DNA of 64,000 nt from Tetracentron sinense (taxonomy: Eukaryota > Streptophyta > Magnoliopsida > Trochodendrales > Trochodendraceae), in contig CM026562.1 in NCBI GenBank assembly GCA_015143295.1, positions 1,302,001 to 1,366,000 of the forward strand, written 5' to 3'. How positions within the stretch are numbered: the stretch's first letter is position 1; each line of letters starts with the position of its first letter. Below the pieces are notes generated by a model that saw only the letters and a program-made list of their open reading frames with translations, searched no databases and was not told where the DNA came from. This document shows, in pieces, positions 47,795 to 61,400 of this stretch. Both the position numbers and the translations under genes were made by a program.

Positions 47795-49352
47795 GTTGTG
47801 CTATTATTTGAGGAAATTCCTTGAGCCAGTAACCACTTCTTTTTTCCAAACAATAGTTTGGGTTCTAGATCTCACCAATTTCTTGGGGCAATGCATCTGA
47901 ATCTCTCTCTCTCTCTTCTCTCTCTCTCTGTAGAACTTTAGTATTCAACCTTCCCGAGGATCCTGTAAACTGTGTAGTATATAGGTAAAGGAAAAGCATT
48001 CAGTTCGGCTTTGAGACTTGGTTTTTCAAGTTGGGAAGGTGGAACGACCAAATGAAAAAAAAAAAGCCACAGATGCCTTGACCTTGTACATCCCATCTGA
48101 AGAGATCAAGGCAAATTTTGCATGTCATTTCATTTTTTACTCTTTGACATGGTCATCAAGAAGGATCACTTTTAGAGGCAATTTTGCGCAACACTGAATC
48201 TGCATGTTGGTAGCTTGGAGTTGTTGGTTAGGAATAAAAGATGCTGGAAAATGTAATGTGCTAGGGCTTTAACCAAAGCTCTTGGCTTGAAGGAGTGCTG
48301 CTGGAAGGATGGTTTATATTATATGGGCTTTTCATGCCAAATATATTCATTTGATGGGGAATGTGTACTCTACTTGTAATGGGAATGCTATCATAATTAT
48401 GCCTTCTTTATATTATATGGTCCTCTTTTCTAAGCTCTGTGCATCCTTGTGATACTCTTTTTTTTTTTTGCATTGTTTTGTTCTTGTACATGGGTATGAC
48501 AACTCTCTACAACATGAAAAAAGTCCATCAGGAATTCTTTGGAGGCCATTGTTGCAGGTTCCGATCCCAGAGCTCTGGATCTGTGGACTTTGATGTTCGA
48601 AGTACATAAATGTTGTGTAGTGCTGAATCTGCAGTTTTGGAGGCCATGAGGTCCTCTAATATGGTAGCTGTATGTTGTCAGTGCTGCCGATCACTATACA
48701 GTATATGCATTACTGAAGAGTCAACAACGTATCCATCCTTAACAAATTGTTCAATCAATGCTACATTGGACTGCGATTGCTAGGGTTTGGGAGCTAAACT
48801 GAACTGATAAATAATGGGGTTAGACTTGGGTGCACAAGATGTTCTCGGACCTTAGTAGGATCTGTATAGGGAAACCATAGGGTGTACAGGCTTAATTGTG
48901 GATTCTTTTTCTTTGCTTTCTTTCATGTTTTTGAGATGGTCGGATATCCGAGTAGCCGAGACATTCGATGGATCGGGCATGGAACCATTTATTTCATGTG
49001 GGGGACATCCCTAAACCTTCTGATATATCAAAGAATAAGCATAACGGTTTGGATTAGATATTGACTTATCGGACGGCTATAGGTTTCCCATTCAAGAAAT
49101 GGGACCCATTAATTGAACCAGATTAATGAGGTAGTGGGTCATGGTTATGGCTCATCAAGAAGATCAGGTCCATCTTTTGATTTTCCAAGACAGTGTTAAG
49201 AATACTGATTTATTACATTGCACTCATGGTGATCAAACTGCTCCTAAACTTTCAAATTGCTACTTCTGGGCTGCTGGTCCCTTCCCTCTATCCCAATTTT
49301 CTAATTCCTCAATCCCTTTTTTTTTTTTTCTTTTACAAGTCCCATAAAGTGA
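47795..49352 (+). other. Pumilio 3' untranslated region and intergenic stretch
   Basis: Sequence after the stop codon at 47792-47794. A CT tract lies at about 47901-47936. No other gene is seen before MET1. The poly(A) site is not fixed. Confidence 0.5.
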
Positions 49353-49358
49353 CACGTG
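49353..49358 (+). promoter_or_regulatory. G-box in the MET1 promoter
   Basis: CACGTG within GACACGTGGC, 90 bases before the MET1 start codon. G-boxes bind bZIP and bHLH factors and are common in light-regulated plant promoters, which would suit a thylakoid protein. A TC tract follows at 49387-49400. Confidence 0.55.
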
Positions 49359-49447
49359 GCTGCATATCTTTGAGTTGAAGTTAACGGCTCATTAGAACCA
49401 CGAGTCTCTCTCTCTCTCTGAAAGCCTTATTATACTTACCAGAGCAA

Positions 49448-52400
49448 ATGGATGGATACTCTTTCATTTCACTTTCTCCACTCAAAAATCCTCATTCATC
49501 TGAACACAAAAACAAGGCAAAGAGCAGAGAACCAAGCATGTCTATTGCTCCAAGCAGCTACCCATCTCTCTGTTCTTCACCTCCATTGCCAAGAATAACA
49601 CCCACCAAGCAGAACCCATCTCCCTTTTCTCATCTCAAGCATCCCTTATCCAAGAATTACTCAATCTGTATCTGCAATACCCAGTTCGTGAAACACTCGA
49701 TTTTGGTTGTTAAAGCATCAGCAACGGAGTCTGAGCCATCAAAATCAGAGAGTGGAGATGAAGGAGAAGAAGAATATGAAGTAGAATTGGATCAGCCATA
49801 CGGCCTCAAGTTTGCAAAGGGCCGCGATGGCGGAACTTACATTGATGCAATTGCGGCCGGAGGCTCTGCTGACAAAGCTGGGATTTTCACTGTTGGGGAC
49901 AAAGTACTTGCCACCAGGTTTTATTTTCTTATGGATCACACTTTTTTTTTTTCTTTTTTCTTTTCTGCAATTATCCTTCTCCTCTGTAGGGAATTTAGTT
50001 GGTTCAGAGGAATTTATGGGTTTTACCAAAATGATTTTGATGGCTTGGTGAATCTAGGCCGGATTTTCTGGCAGAGATGTTCTATCAACAGCTTATATTT
50101 TTTATTTAGAGGGGTTCGTGGGTGTAGTATACAACCTTTAATTGTACCAATTGTTTTCTGTGTAATTTGTTTCATCAGCAGTTTCTAATGGCACCCTCAA
50201 TTTTTATAGATATTTATTACTGATAACGTATATAGGATTTCAAGTACGTCAAATGAACCCATGATTATGTATGTAACCAGAGTTTTTGAAAATTTATGCA
50301 GTGCAGTGTTTGGAACAGAAATTTGGCCTGCCGCTGAATATGGGAGGACAATGTACACAATCCGCCAAAGAATTGGGCCCCTACTCATGAAAATGCAGAA
50401 GAGATACGGTTTGTTCACCTCCCCACTCTAATATAATCCTAATCAAATCAACTACAACATTGATCCATGCCAATCTAATATTGTGATGAGATACACTTAA
50501 ATGATGTAGTGTATCTCATTCACCTTATTACAATACTCCTAATATATTCCCTAAAAGACCCCCCCCCCCCCCCTCCCTCGCAGGCTTAATTATTTATTGC
50601 AGTCAACTTCCTTCAATATAGAACTCATCTCTTGTCAATCTTCCTCCCAAGATCATTCCCCTCACCATCACCAAGAGCAAAAAAGAATAGGTCCTGAATT
50701 CAATCCCCCTAGGAGCGGAGCCGGGGGACAGGGAGAGGCCATGCCCCCCCACCCCGCTCCAAAAAAAAGAAAAGAAAATTGTATATAGGTATAATTTAAA
50801 TAATAATAATAATATCTAATTTTTGGATATAGTGGCCCCCCAAAGTAGGAGTAATTGTTGATTATGTTGGAAATTTGACCTCAAAATTTTGTAAGTTTTT
50901 ATACGTATAATATAAAATTTAGTTAGTTTTATTTATAATGGCTCTCCTAAATGAGAGGGCCCTTGTTTTTTCTTGTGCACTGGACCTTTAATGGAATGCA
51001 ACATTAACGTATTTTATGACCATGATGGACCCATTGCTCAAAAATATAAATAAAAACACAGGGGCTATGCTCCCCCAAACCCAGGCCCCATTATATTTCA
51101 TGCACGCCTATCAACTGATCATTCTCAGCAAAATCCATTAATTTTCTTGATACGTGTACTCCCCCCCCCCAACAAGGAAAAATTCATGGCTCTATCCCTG
51201 ATCCCCCCACTCCACACACAGACACACAAGGTCTTCTCAAGAATTCGATGTTCATTCATTTCTATATCCACTTTTCTCACTAAACTTGTGATGCTTGCAT
51301 TCACGTTGTGGATATGTTGACATGGTTGTCAGGGAAGCTAGATAAACCAGGTGAACTTACAGAGAGAGAGATTATTAGAGCTGAGAGAAACTCTGGTGTG
51401 ATTAGTAACAAAGTGAGGGAAATTCAAGTGAGTATAATCTCTTTCAATATGGAAATGAATGTTGAAGACATGATGCAACTGCAGAATATCACTCTTTTAC
51501 CACCATTAATGTTTTCTTATTTATGAGGGAATTTCTCAAGAAGTAACACAAAGGCCAATGTAGTGCTTGAAGCTTGATTTTATTTTCAGATGCAAAATTA
51601 CTTGAGGAAAAAAGAGCAGAAGGAAAGCAGAGAACAGGACCTTCGTATGGGGCTACAGCTTTACAAGTAAGTCTTGACAATTTGAGTTGATCTTTTTTTT
51701 AAAGAAAATTATTTCATTTTAATTTTGTCTCTGTTTTTCTCTCTCTTAAATTGCAATTACACACGCAGTCAGGCGCATGCAACTGCATTATTTATTCACA
51801 ATTTGTGTCACTTATTTATTTCATAAGTGAAGGAGCACAAGAGTCACAAACATGTTCAGGAGGAAAGTACAAATCTAAAATTGCTGACCAGAATTTCATC
51901 CATGATATGTGCAAGTTCTATTACCTCGAACCATTTTTTGAAAATCACTCCATCATGTTATGTGTATCGAATTCCATGAGTATAGCGCTTTATAGGAGTG
52001 GTAGAAGTCTGAATGCCCTCAGCTTGAATCTTTCTCACCATCAGGCCAGAGATGACTCTTGGGAAATCCTTTGTCATCTTTCAAGGCACCTCCAATCCTA
52101 GAAGTCCCTAAATTTCTTGTCAAAGGGTCCTCTCTTTTTTCATTTCTTTTTTTTCGGGGGGGGGGGGGAGGTGGTATCTTTTTTCTCTAAATTTTTTATA
52201 TAACTTTTTTGTTATCTATCAAGAAAAAAGAACTATGATGGCTCTTCGTTAAGAGGTTTCACAATGGAACAACACTACCAACCAAACCACTCAAACACTA
52301 ACATGGCCAAGTTGAACTGGCAAATATTCTGAGTTCTTAGATATTTCTGTTGCCCAAGGATTGGACCCTAGAAGGGGGGGTTGAATAGGGTCTATGACAA

Positions 52401-55400
52401 ATTTAAATTTCTTCATAATCCCTTAAGCAGAATTTCAATTATCCTAATTAAAAGGGAATAGAAATTAAGCAATTTTACAAACAATGCAAAACAGTAAAGT
52501 AAAGAAGAGGGAAAGAGAAAGCAAACACAAGATGTTGTTCTTGAGGTTCGGCAATCCCGCCTACGTCCCATCCTCAAGCTATACCCACTTGAGGATTCAC
52601 CACGATTTTACTCAATCGCACGATCTTCTTCTAGGTGAAGATTAGACCTTCCTGGCAAGTGAACACCCTCTCTTGACTTCAGCCCTCATTACGGGTAGAG
52701 ACCAAACCTTACAATGAAGTTTCCTCACTTCAAGGACAAGAGTCTCACGGATCTCTTGATTTCAATTCACTTGGATGAGAAGTGTTTTACAATCAGAATG
52801 TGCTCTTAAAATGAGCTGAATAATAATCTCTCTAAAGCTCACTGAAAATCTCTCAAAGATTAGAGTTGAATAGCTCAAAAAAATTGATTTGTGGATTCTA
52901 GGTTTAACTCAATAAATTTAGAAATCTAAGCTTTGGAGTGATTGATATTATTGGAATTATTGGAGTTCTTTTGGTTCATAAATCATTTCATTTTATAGTC
53001 TAAGAAGTTTTATGGCCGTTTGAGTAACATTTAATGCAAAATAACTGTTTAAAAAATAGCCATTACTGTGCATTTAATGTTCATCCCGAGCATCGAGTCG
53101 ACTGAATGGTGATCCGGTCGACTAGATGAACACAGTGGCCAGAATAAAATCCTGGTCTTCATCTAGTCGAATGGATGGTTGATCTAGTAGACTGGATGGA
53201 TGATTTTCAGCAGAAAATCATTTTTTTCTTATAAATTCAGAGGTCTTCTACCTTATCTTTATTAAGATAATTACCATATTTTTAGATCTTTAGAATGATT
53301 TTTAATTTAGTCTTAAGGGACCTATGGTCAATCTAGGGATTTTGAGCTTTCAAACAACCAAACTTTGAGGATTTTTTACAAAAGTCCTAAATACTCTTAA
53401 ACTAAAATATAAAACATTAAACCTTCTAAGAGAGTTTTCATTCTTCTTCATACTTGATCTTGAATTGACTTCTTGATTTCATCTTTATGATCATCATTCT
53501 TCTTAGATAGTCTTCATATTCATAACTTGACTTGATACGATCTTTAACATCTTCAATATGATCAAACTTAATCCAATGACTTGCTTTGACTTGGTAATAA
53601 ATCTTCTTCATGGATGGAGACATTTTCATGTTTTTCCTTAAATGGTTTGCTAATGCTCTTGGTAGATTGATTTTCACATAAACTCAATTGAGACATTAGT
53701 AATACAAAGATCATTACATTATTGTGTTATCATCAAAATCATTAAGGGAACCTATGGTGGAAACCTATAGGCTAACAATCTCCCCATTTTTGATGCTGAC
53801 ATAATAATGAAATGGAATGGGAACAAGCTCCTCCTCAATGTATAAATTCAATACAATTTTTGAGGTAAGCTCCCCCTAAACATATGCATTAATGCTTTCA
53901 AGATATAAATTTAATTCATTTGCATATACCATAGATAAACCATTCACAAGTTCATGATACCATTATTTGATTCATTTCTATAAGTCATTATAAGCAATTT
54001 ATACCAATTTGAATATGTTATTTATTAAGCACATAATTCCAATTTAAATTAATTATTTCAAGAGTTTAGATAATTGTCATTCCATTATCACATTTCTCCC
54101 CCTAACATCATCAAAAAACATGAATACCAATATACTAAGTGCAAACAAATGATCCAAATTTAATTCATTTTCAACAAGACACAAGGATCATCAAAAAATA
54201 GTGAGCAAAGACTGTCATACATCCAACATATTCAAAACATTCATCATATCAAACATTTCATATATGTCAAAGATACAAATATCATCTCATTTCATATATC
54301 CATATCATATCAACCATCAATCATCAAACATACACCATTTCATAACATTATTTAAACATACAAATATCACATCAATCAATCATCACACCAAAATATTATC
54401 CATTATTTCATATACTCATACATGCCAATAAACATATGTTTTATTAATCATCTAAGCACATATTTAAATATCATTAAACATAGCATATGAACAATCAATC
54501 ATCCAATAAATATCAATCATCAAACTATTTTCAATAATCATCCAAAACATAATCAATACACATTAAGCATGATAAGATATAAAGAATATCCAAGACATAA
54601 AAAAAAGTAAACATTCATGCATCATTAATCAAGTCCTTTGTCTTGGTTGTAACCTTAGGCTACCAAACTATTCAAATTAGAGGAACTTGACTTTAAGCAA
54701 CCTACTACACAAGTTTAGGTAACACCCTTTGATACCCAAACCATTTTGGGTCCAATAAGATTCGTCTTTGGAGGGGTTGTTCCTTTAGGAACTCAAACTT
54801 GCCTTACTCTTTTGTTTCTAATATATGAATAAATAGCACTTGAAGAACTAGTAGATGAGGTAAAAAAACGTTTTGGTAATTCTTTTGTTTAATAAATGGA
54901 CTATATCCAATTCCTGCTTTACCAAACACACATCTTTGATTTCCTAGCATTGTATCTAAGGTCTTTTTACCATTAGTAAATTTAGTTACAAAGTTAATTA
55001 AATCATCAACCTTGGTTTTTAACTCATTGCATTCATTGGTTGGGACTTGAGGCTTTGGAGTGATATCTTCTTTTTCCTTTTTCAAATTTTCATTTTGTAA
55101 AAATTCATTTTTATTTAAGAGAGAAGAATTTTCTTTCTTAAGTTTTTTGTTCTTGGAAGTTAATTTTCTAAATTCACCGTATAGATCATCAAAGGCATCT
55201 CTAAGTTCATCAAAAGAAAGAGATTCATCGAGTGTGGAGTTTACCTCGCCCTCATGTGCAATGAGACATAGATTGACTTCTTCACCATCACTTGAGCTTG
55301 CATCCAATTCACTTGAATCGTCCCATGTAGCCTTCATAATTGTTCTTCTTGAGTTGGGGGCACTCTGGCTTGATGTATCCGGGTTTCTTGCATTCATAGC

Positions 55401-58400
55401 AAATGATGTCTTCTTCTTTGCTTGATTTGCCCTTGATAGTTTCATTGGCGAATTCCTTCTTGAATGCCATTTTCTTGATATTCTTCTTATGCTTCAAATA
55501 TTTCTTGAATTTTCTAGCCTTGTGAATCATCTCCTCATCCTCTTCACTTTTATCTACTTGTGAGGATTTTTAAGGCATGTCCGTTCTTAGACATTGGTTC
55601 ATATTCTTTATCTTTCATGATAGCTTCATGAGTCATAAGTGATCCAATAAGCTCATCCATTGGAAGATTTGTGAGGTCCTTTGCTTCTTGGATTACCGTC
55701 ACTTTAGGTGCCCATTCCTTTGGTAGTGAGCGAAGTATCTTCCTCACATTTTCGGCATTTAAGTACACATTTATAAGAGATTTTAAACTATTACTAATGT
55801 TAGTGAATCTAGTAAACATATCGGAAATAGATTCATCTTTTTCCATTTAAAAAAAATTCATATTTATAGACTAACATGCTAATTTTTTCTTCTTTAATTT
55901 GGTTGGTTCCCTCATTGATAATTTGGAGTTTATCCAAAATTTCTTTTGCGAAGTCACAAGCCGAGACTCTATTAAATTTTGGTAGACTCAATGCGTAATA
56001 TAAATTTCTAATTGCCTTGGCATTGAGTTGCACAAGCCTTGTATCGGCTTCCGTCCATTCATCCTCATTTTTTGGTACTTGAATATCATCTATAGTTTTG
56101 GTGGGGATGTGGGGACCATTGACAATGATTTGCCAACATTTATAGTCTAAAATTTGAATGAATGAAAGACATCATTCTAACTTTCCAATATTTATAATTT
56201 TCTCCATCAAACAAGGGAGGTCTAAGGGTTGATTGTCCTTCTCTAAGGGTAATTGCATATATATTATCCATATTTGTCAAAAATCTTTTCTCCTAAACGG
56301 TTAAGTCTAAAAACAGAGACCTAAGCTCTGATACCACTTGTTGCCCAAGGATTTGACACTAGAGGGGCGTTTGAATAGGGTCTACGGCAAATTCAAATTT
56401 TTTCCTAATCCTTTAAGCGGAATATCAATTATACTAATTAAAAAGGAATAGAAATTATGTAATTTCACAAACAATGCAAAACAGTAAAGTACAAAGGAGG
56501 GAAAGAGAAAGCAAATACAAGATGTTCTCGAGGTTCGGCAATCCCGCCTACGTCCCTGCCTCAAGCTATACCCACTTGAGGATTCACCACGATTTTACTC
56601 AATCGCACGATCTTCTTCCGGGTGAAGATCAAACCTTTACAACCTTCTTACGGGTGAAGATCAGACTTTCCTTGTAAGAAAACACCATCTCTTGACTTCA
56701 GTCCTCTTTACGGGTAGAGACCAAACCTTACAATGAATTTTTCTCACTCTTAAGGGAAAAAGTCTCACGGACCTCTTGATTTCAACACTTGGATGAGAAG
56801 TGTTTTACAATCAAAATGTGCTCCTAAAATGAGCTGAATAATCTCTCGAAAGCTCACTGAAAATCTCTCAAAGATTGGAGTTGAATAGCTCAATAAAACT
56901 AATTTAGGGATTCTAGGTTTAACTCAATACATTTAGAAATCTAAGCTTTGAAGTGATTGTTAGAATGATTGGAATTATTGGAGTTCTATTGGTTCATAAA
57001 TTATTTCATTTTATAGTCCAAAAAGTTTTATGGCCGTTGGAGTAGCATTTAATGCAAAATAGCCGTTTAAAAAATAGTCATTACTGTGTATTTAATGTTC
57101 ATCCTGAAGCATCTAGCCAACTAGATGGTGATCTGGTCGACTAAATGAACACAGTGGCCAGAATAAAATCCTGGCCTTCATCTAGTCGACTGGATGGTTG
57201 ATCTAGTCAACTGGATGGATGATTTTCAGCAAAAAATCATTTTTTTCTTGACCTTAATGATGGGAATAAATTCATAAGTCTTCTACCTTATCTTTATCAA
57301 GATAATTACCATATTTTTAGGTCCTTAGAATGATTTTTAATTTAGTCTTAAGGGACCTATGGTCAATCTAGGCATTGAGTTTTCAAACAACCAAACTTTG
57401 AAGACTTTTTACAAAAGTCCTAAATACTCTCAAACTAAAATATAAAACATTAAACCTTCTAAGAGAGTCTTCATTCTTCTTCATACTTGATCTTGAATTG
57501 ACTTCTTGATTTCATTTTTATGATCATCATTCTTCTTTGATAGTCTTCATCTTCATGACTTGACTTGATATGATCTTTAACATCTTCAATATGATCCAAC
57601 TTAATCCAATGACTAGCTTTGACTTGGTAATGAATCTTCTTCATGGATGGAGTCATTTTCATGTTTTTGCCTTGAATAGTTTGTTAATGCTCTTGGTAGA
57701 CTGATTTGTGCGTAGCGAAATTGCAATGCCCGATTAGGATTGGGCTGCGTCAACTTTATTGGACCGGTGTCACACCCTATCAAATAGGGTGTATTAACAC
57801 TATCATCTTAATCAAATCATTTGATGAAGTGTTCTAGTTTTAGTGTGTACACTTTATACCTAAGCCAAAGAGTGATGGTGTACCAATCTAGGTACACCTG
57901 CTTTACACCAAATCAAATGGTGGAATAAGTGCAACACATTAACACTCAAAACTTTTTCTCTCACACATGCCCGCAGATGGTTCTCAAATCCCGCGGAAAA
58001 CCTTTGCATTTCCATCCCACGGACACCCCACTTGTGAGGCCTCTTGAACATTTTCTAATAATGGGGGTGTATCATGCATGATACACCCACCTACATGGTA
58101 GCCTCACCCATAAAGCTCATCATTATCCAATGATGATGATGATAAAGCAAGCTCGTCATTATCCAATAATAATGAGGATAAAGCTCATCATTATCCACCA
58201 CTCTCCTCTCAAGTTTTGTGGGTCTCAAAGATATTCAAATTTCCTATTCTAATCAGTGTAGTCAAGGCGCGACCCTAGGCGTTTTTGGACCTCAATCGCC
58301 TAGGCGCCCCTTTAGACGGGCAAAACCCATTAAAAAAAAAAAAAAAAATTTAAAAATCCAATGAATAGAAAAAAATTAAAAAAAAACATGCAATGAAGAT

Positions 58401-61400
58401 GTAACAAGATTCTAAAACATTTTTTTTAACTAAAAATATTGTTTTCGACGCAATCTGGGCCTATTAGGAGGGGTGTATCATGCTTGATACACCCCACCTA
58501 CATCCATGTTTTACTCATGTCATTATCCTTCCACATTTTAAATCCCCTAAATCTCTCACATCACCCAATCACAACCAACCACACCTACACTCCAAATATC
58601 TCACAATTCTCTCAATCCTATCCAAATGAAGGGAGTTTAAAAGGGTTCAAATAAAAAAGAGGGGTGGCAGACCTAGAGAGAAGAACAAGGCCGAAAACAA
58701 AAAAGAGGGGAGAGGACCTCTCGGCTGGCCCAAACCAGCAGGCTACTGAGAGACCTTGGTCTCTCAATGCTCTCTCTAGCTACGGTGAAAAACAAAGGGG
58801 CAGGGAGGCTCTCGGCTAGCTCATGGCAGGCGGTGAGAGGGACCTTCAACATAGGTCCCTCTTTATATTCTTCTTCATTCTCGGTACAACAACTAAGGAG
58901 AAGATGGTAGCCTCTGCCCCATGCAAAGATGATTCAGGAATAACATGAGTAAAACATGGATGTAGGTGGGGTGTATCAAGCATGATACACCCCTCCTAAC
59001 TAAAGAATGACACGATGGTAGATGGGTGTGGGTGGTGGAGAAAATAGTGGATAGAGAATGAATGGTAATGGTGGTGTGAGGTGGGGCCCATTAGAATAGG
59101 AAATTTGAATATCTTTGAGACCCACAAAATGTGAGAGGAGAGTGGTAGATAATGATGAGCTGTATCCTCATCGTTATTGGATAATGATGAGTTTGCTTTA
59201 TCATTATCATCATTAGATAATGATGAGCTTTATGGGTGAGGGTACCATGTAGGTGGGGTGTATCCATTATTAGAAAATGCTCAAAAGGCCTCACAAGTGG
59301 GGTGTCCGCGGGATGGAATTGCAAAGGTTGTCCGTGGGATGTGAGAACCATCCGCGGACATGTGTGAGAGAGAAAGTTTGAGTGGTGGTGTGTTGCACCT
59401 ATTACACCCTTTGATTTGGTGTAAAGCGTGTGTACCTAGATTGGTACACTACCACTCTTTGGCTTAGGTATAAAGTGTACACACCAAAACTAGAACACTT
59501 CATCAAATGATTTGATTAAGATGATAGTGTTAATACACCCTATTTGATAGGGTGTGACACGGGTCTAATAAAGTTGATGCACCCCAACCTTAATCGGGCG
59601 TTGCAATTTCGCTGCCCACAAATCAGTCTACCAAGAGCATTAACAAACTATTCAAGGCAAAAACATGAAAATGACTCCATCCATGAAGAAGATTCATTAC
59701 CAAGTCAAAGCTAGTCATTGGATCAAGTTGGATCATATTGAAGATGTTAAAGATCATATCAAGTCAAGTCATGAAAATTAAGACTATCAAAGAAGAATGA
59801 TGATCATAAAAATGAAATCAAGAAGTCAATTTAAGATCAAGTATGAAGAAGAATGAAGACTCTCTTAGAAGGTTTAATGTCTTATATTTTAGTTTGAGAG
59901 TATTTAAGACTTTTGTAAAAAGTCTTCAAAGTTTGGTTGTTTGAAAGCTCAATGTCTAGATTGACCATAGGTCCCTTAAGACCAAATTAAAAATCATTCT
60001 AAGGACCTAAAAATATGGTAATTATCTTGATAAGGTTGAAGACCTATGAATTTATTACCCTAACTTTTGCCTAAGCCGTCATTTCGGATGTTCAACTTAG
60101 CGGGTATTTTGGTGCCCTAATTTTTTCCTAGACCATCTTTTTGAGATTTTGATCTAGCAGGCTTTGAAAATCTTACATTGGTCGGGGGAGATACTCCGTT
60201 ATCCGTCTATTGTAATCAGCAGATATGCTTCTGATGGTGAGAAGTCCTGCCTTAGAGTTGTGGTTTCTTCTTGGTGCATCAGATAGCAGTTTTCTTCGTT
60301 TCACCAATATTGAGGGACAATAACAATGATTTTGTATCCCAGGGAGATGGTGTTCTTTTAAAAGAACTGGCTGAACCCAAGTTAATTTTCTCAGGCTGCC
60401 TACGTACCTATAATAGGATCAAGTCAAACGTAGTTCAGAATGGGCATTTAGATTCGCATTTTGAGAGTGAATAGGTAGTTTCCGTTTATACATAGGAAGG
60501 TTTAGACTTCAGCCTTGTATTCAGGGCTTTTTAAAGCTTTGATTCGCATTTTGAAAGTGAATAGGTAGTTTCAGTTCATACCTAGGAGGGCTTTGGATTT
60601 CGGTCTTGTATTCTGGAGACTTTTGAAGCGCCATGAACAGTTTTAGCTCGTATTCAGGAGCCTGTCAAATCGCTCTAATTTTTGTCTGAACTGACTCTTG
60701 GAGTGTTAGTCTAGCGAGCTATTTGTTGCCCTAATTTTTTCCTAGACCCTCTTCTTGAAGTTTTGGTCTAGCGGGCTTTTTATTTTGACTCAAATTTTTT
60801 TATTTAAGCTGTACTTTCGGATTTTCAACTTAGCGAGTCATTGTCGCTCTAATTTTTGCCTAAGCCACCCCTTAGGGTTTTCGACTTAGCGAGCATGATT
60901 TTGACTCTAATTTTTGCTTAAGCCGTCCCTTGGGGTTTTCAACTTAGCGAGTCTTTTTGTGCTCTAATTTTGTCTAGACCGTCTTTTAAAGTTTTGGTCT
61001 AGTAAGCTTTTTGATTCCTTGGAGTAATATAGTTTCAGGAATCTTGCATTAACGTCTACATGGGATCTGGGCAACCCCATTGAATAAATACAAATACTTT
61101 ATTCAATATTTGTTCTTCTTTAATTCTTTTTCTTAATCAGAGGTTCTTCCCCAAATCGGGAAGGTAATTAACAATCTGAGTTTACTCAGATTTGAAGGAT
61201 AGTCCTTCACCCAAAATAATAAACTTCATACAACAATTGAGGTAATTTCATACGCATGACGAAATAAAACGTTACATGATTTTCACATAAACTCAATTGA
61301 GACATTAGTAACACAAAGATCCTTATATTATTGTGTTATCATCAAAATCATTAAGGGAACGTATGGTGGAAACCTATAAGCTAACAATTTCTTATATGAG

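Larger units (their letters stand above)
57707..61276. mobile_element. LTR-type insertion within the right LTR
   Basis: It starts TGTGCGTAGCG and ends GTTACA, with 5-bp duplications TGATT on both sides (57702-57706 and 61277-61281). The uninterrupted left LTR shows a single TGATT there. The right end (about 61031-61276) is related to 7748-7985. No coding part was seen. It has been rearranged by the inverted duplication, so it is a dead and complex fossil. Confidence 0.75.
52348..61386 (-). mobile_element. Copia-type LTR retrotransposon fossil in MET1 intron 4 (9.0 kb with nested insert)
   Basis: Two LTRs with TG and CA ends, 52348-53777 (1430 bp) and 56339-57706 continuing at 61277-61386, are flanked by the same 5 bases, ATTTC (52343-52347 and 61387-61391). 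The primer-binding stretch next to the right LTR (56325-56336) resembles the initiator-Met tRNA complement, so the element reads on the minus strand. The internal part (53778-56338) keeps gag-like sequence, but I see no reverse transcriptase or integrase. It is incomplete and broken. The LTRs differ visibly, roughly one base in ten where compared by eye, so it is old. A second LTR-type insertion has split the right LTR. Confidence 0.88.

Noticed and set aside
49448-50188. A single-exon 246-residue protein at the MET1 start
   Set aside because: The frame beyond 49917 runs into a T-rich intron. The donor at 49918 and acceptor at 50301 restore the conserved PDZ sequence.
54201-54431. Plus-strand open frame of 76 codons rich in Ile, Ser and His
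   Set aside because: It arises from AT-rich ATCA-type sequence inside the LTR fossil, with no domain.
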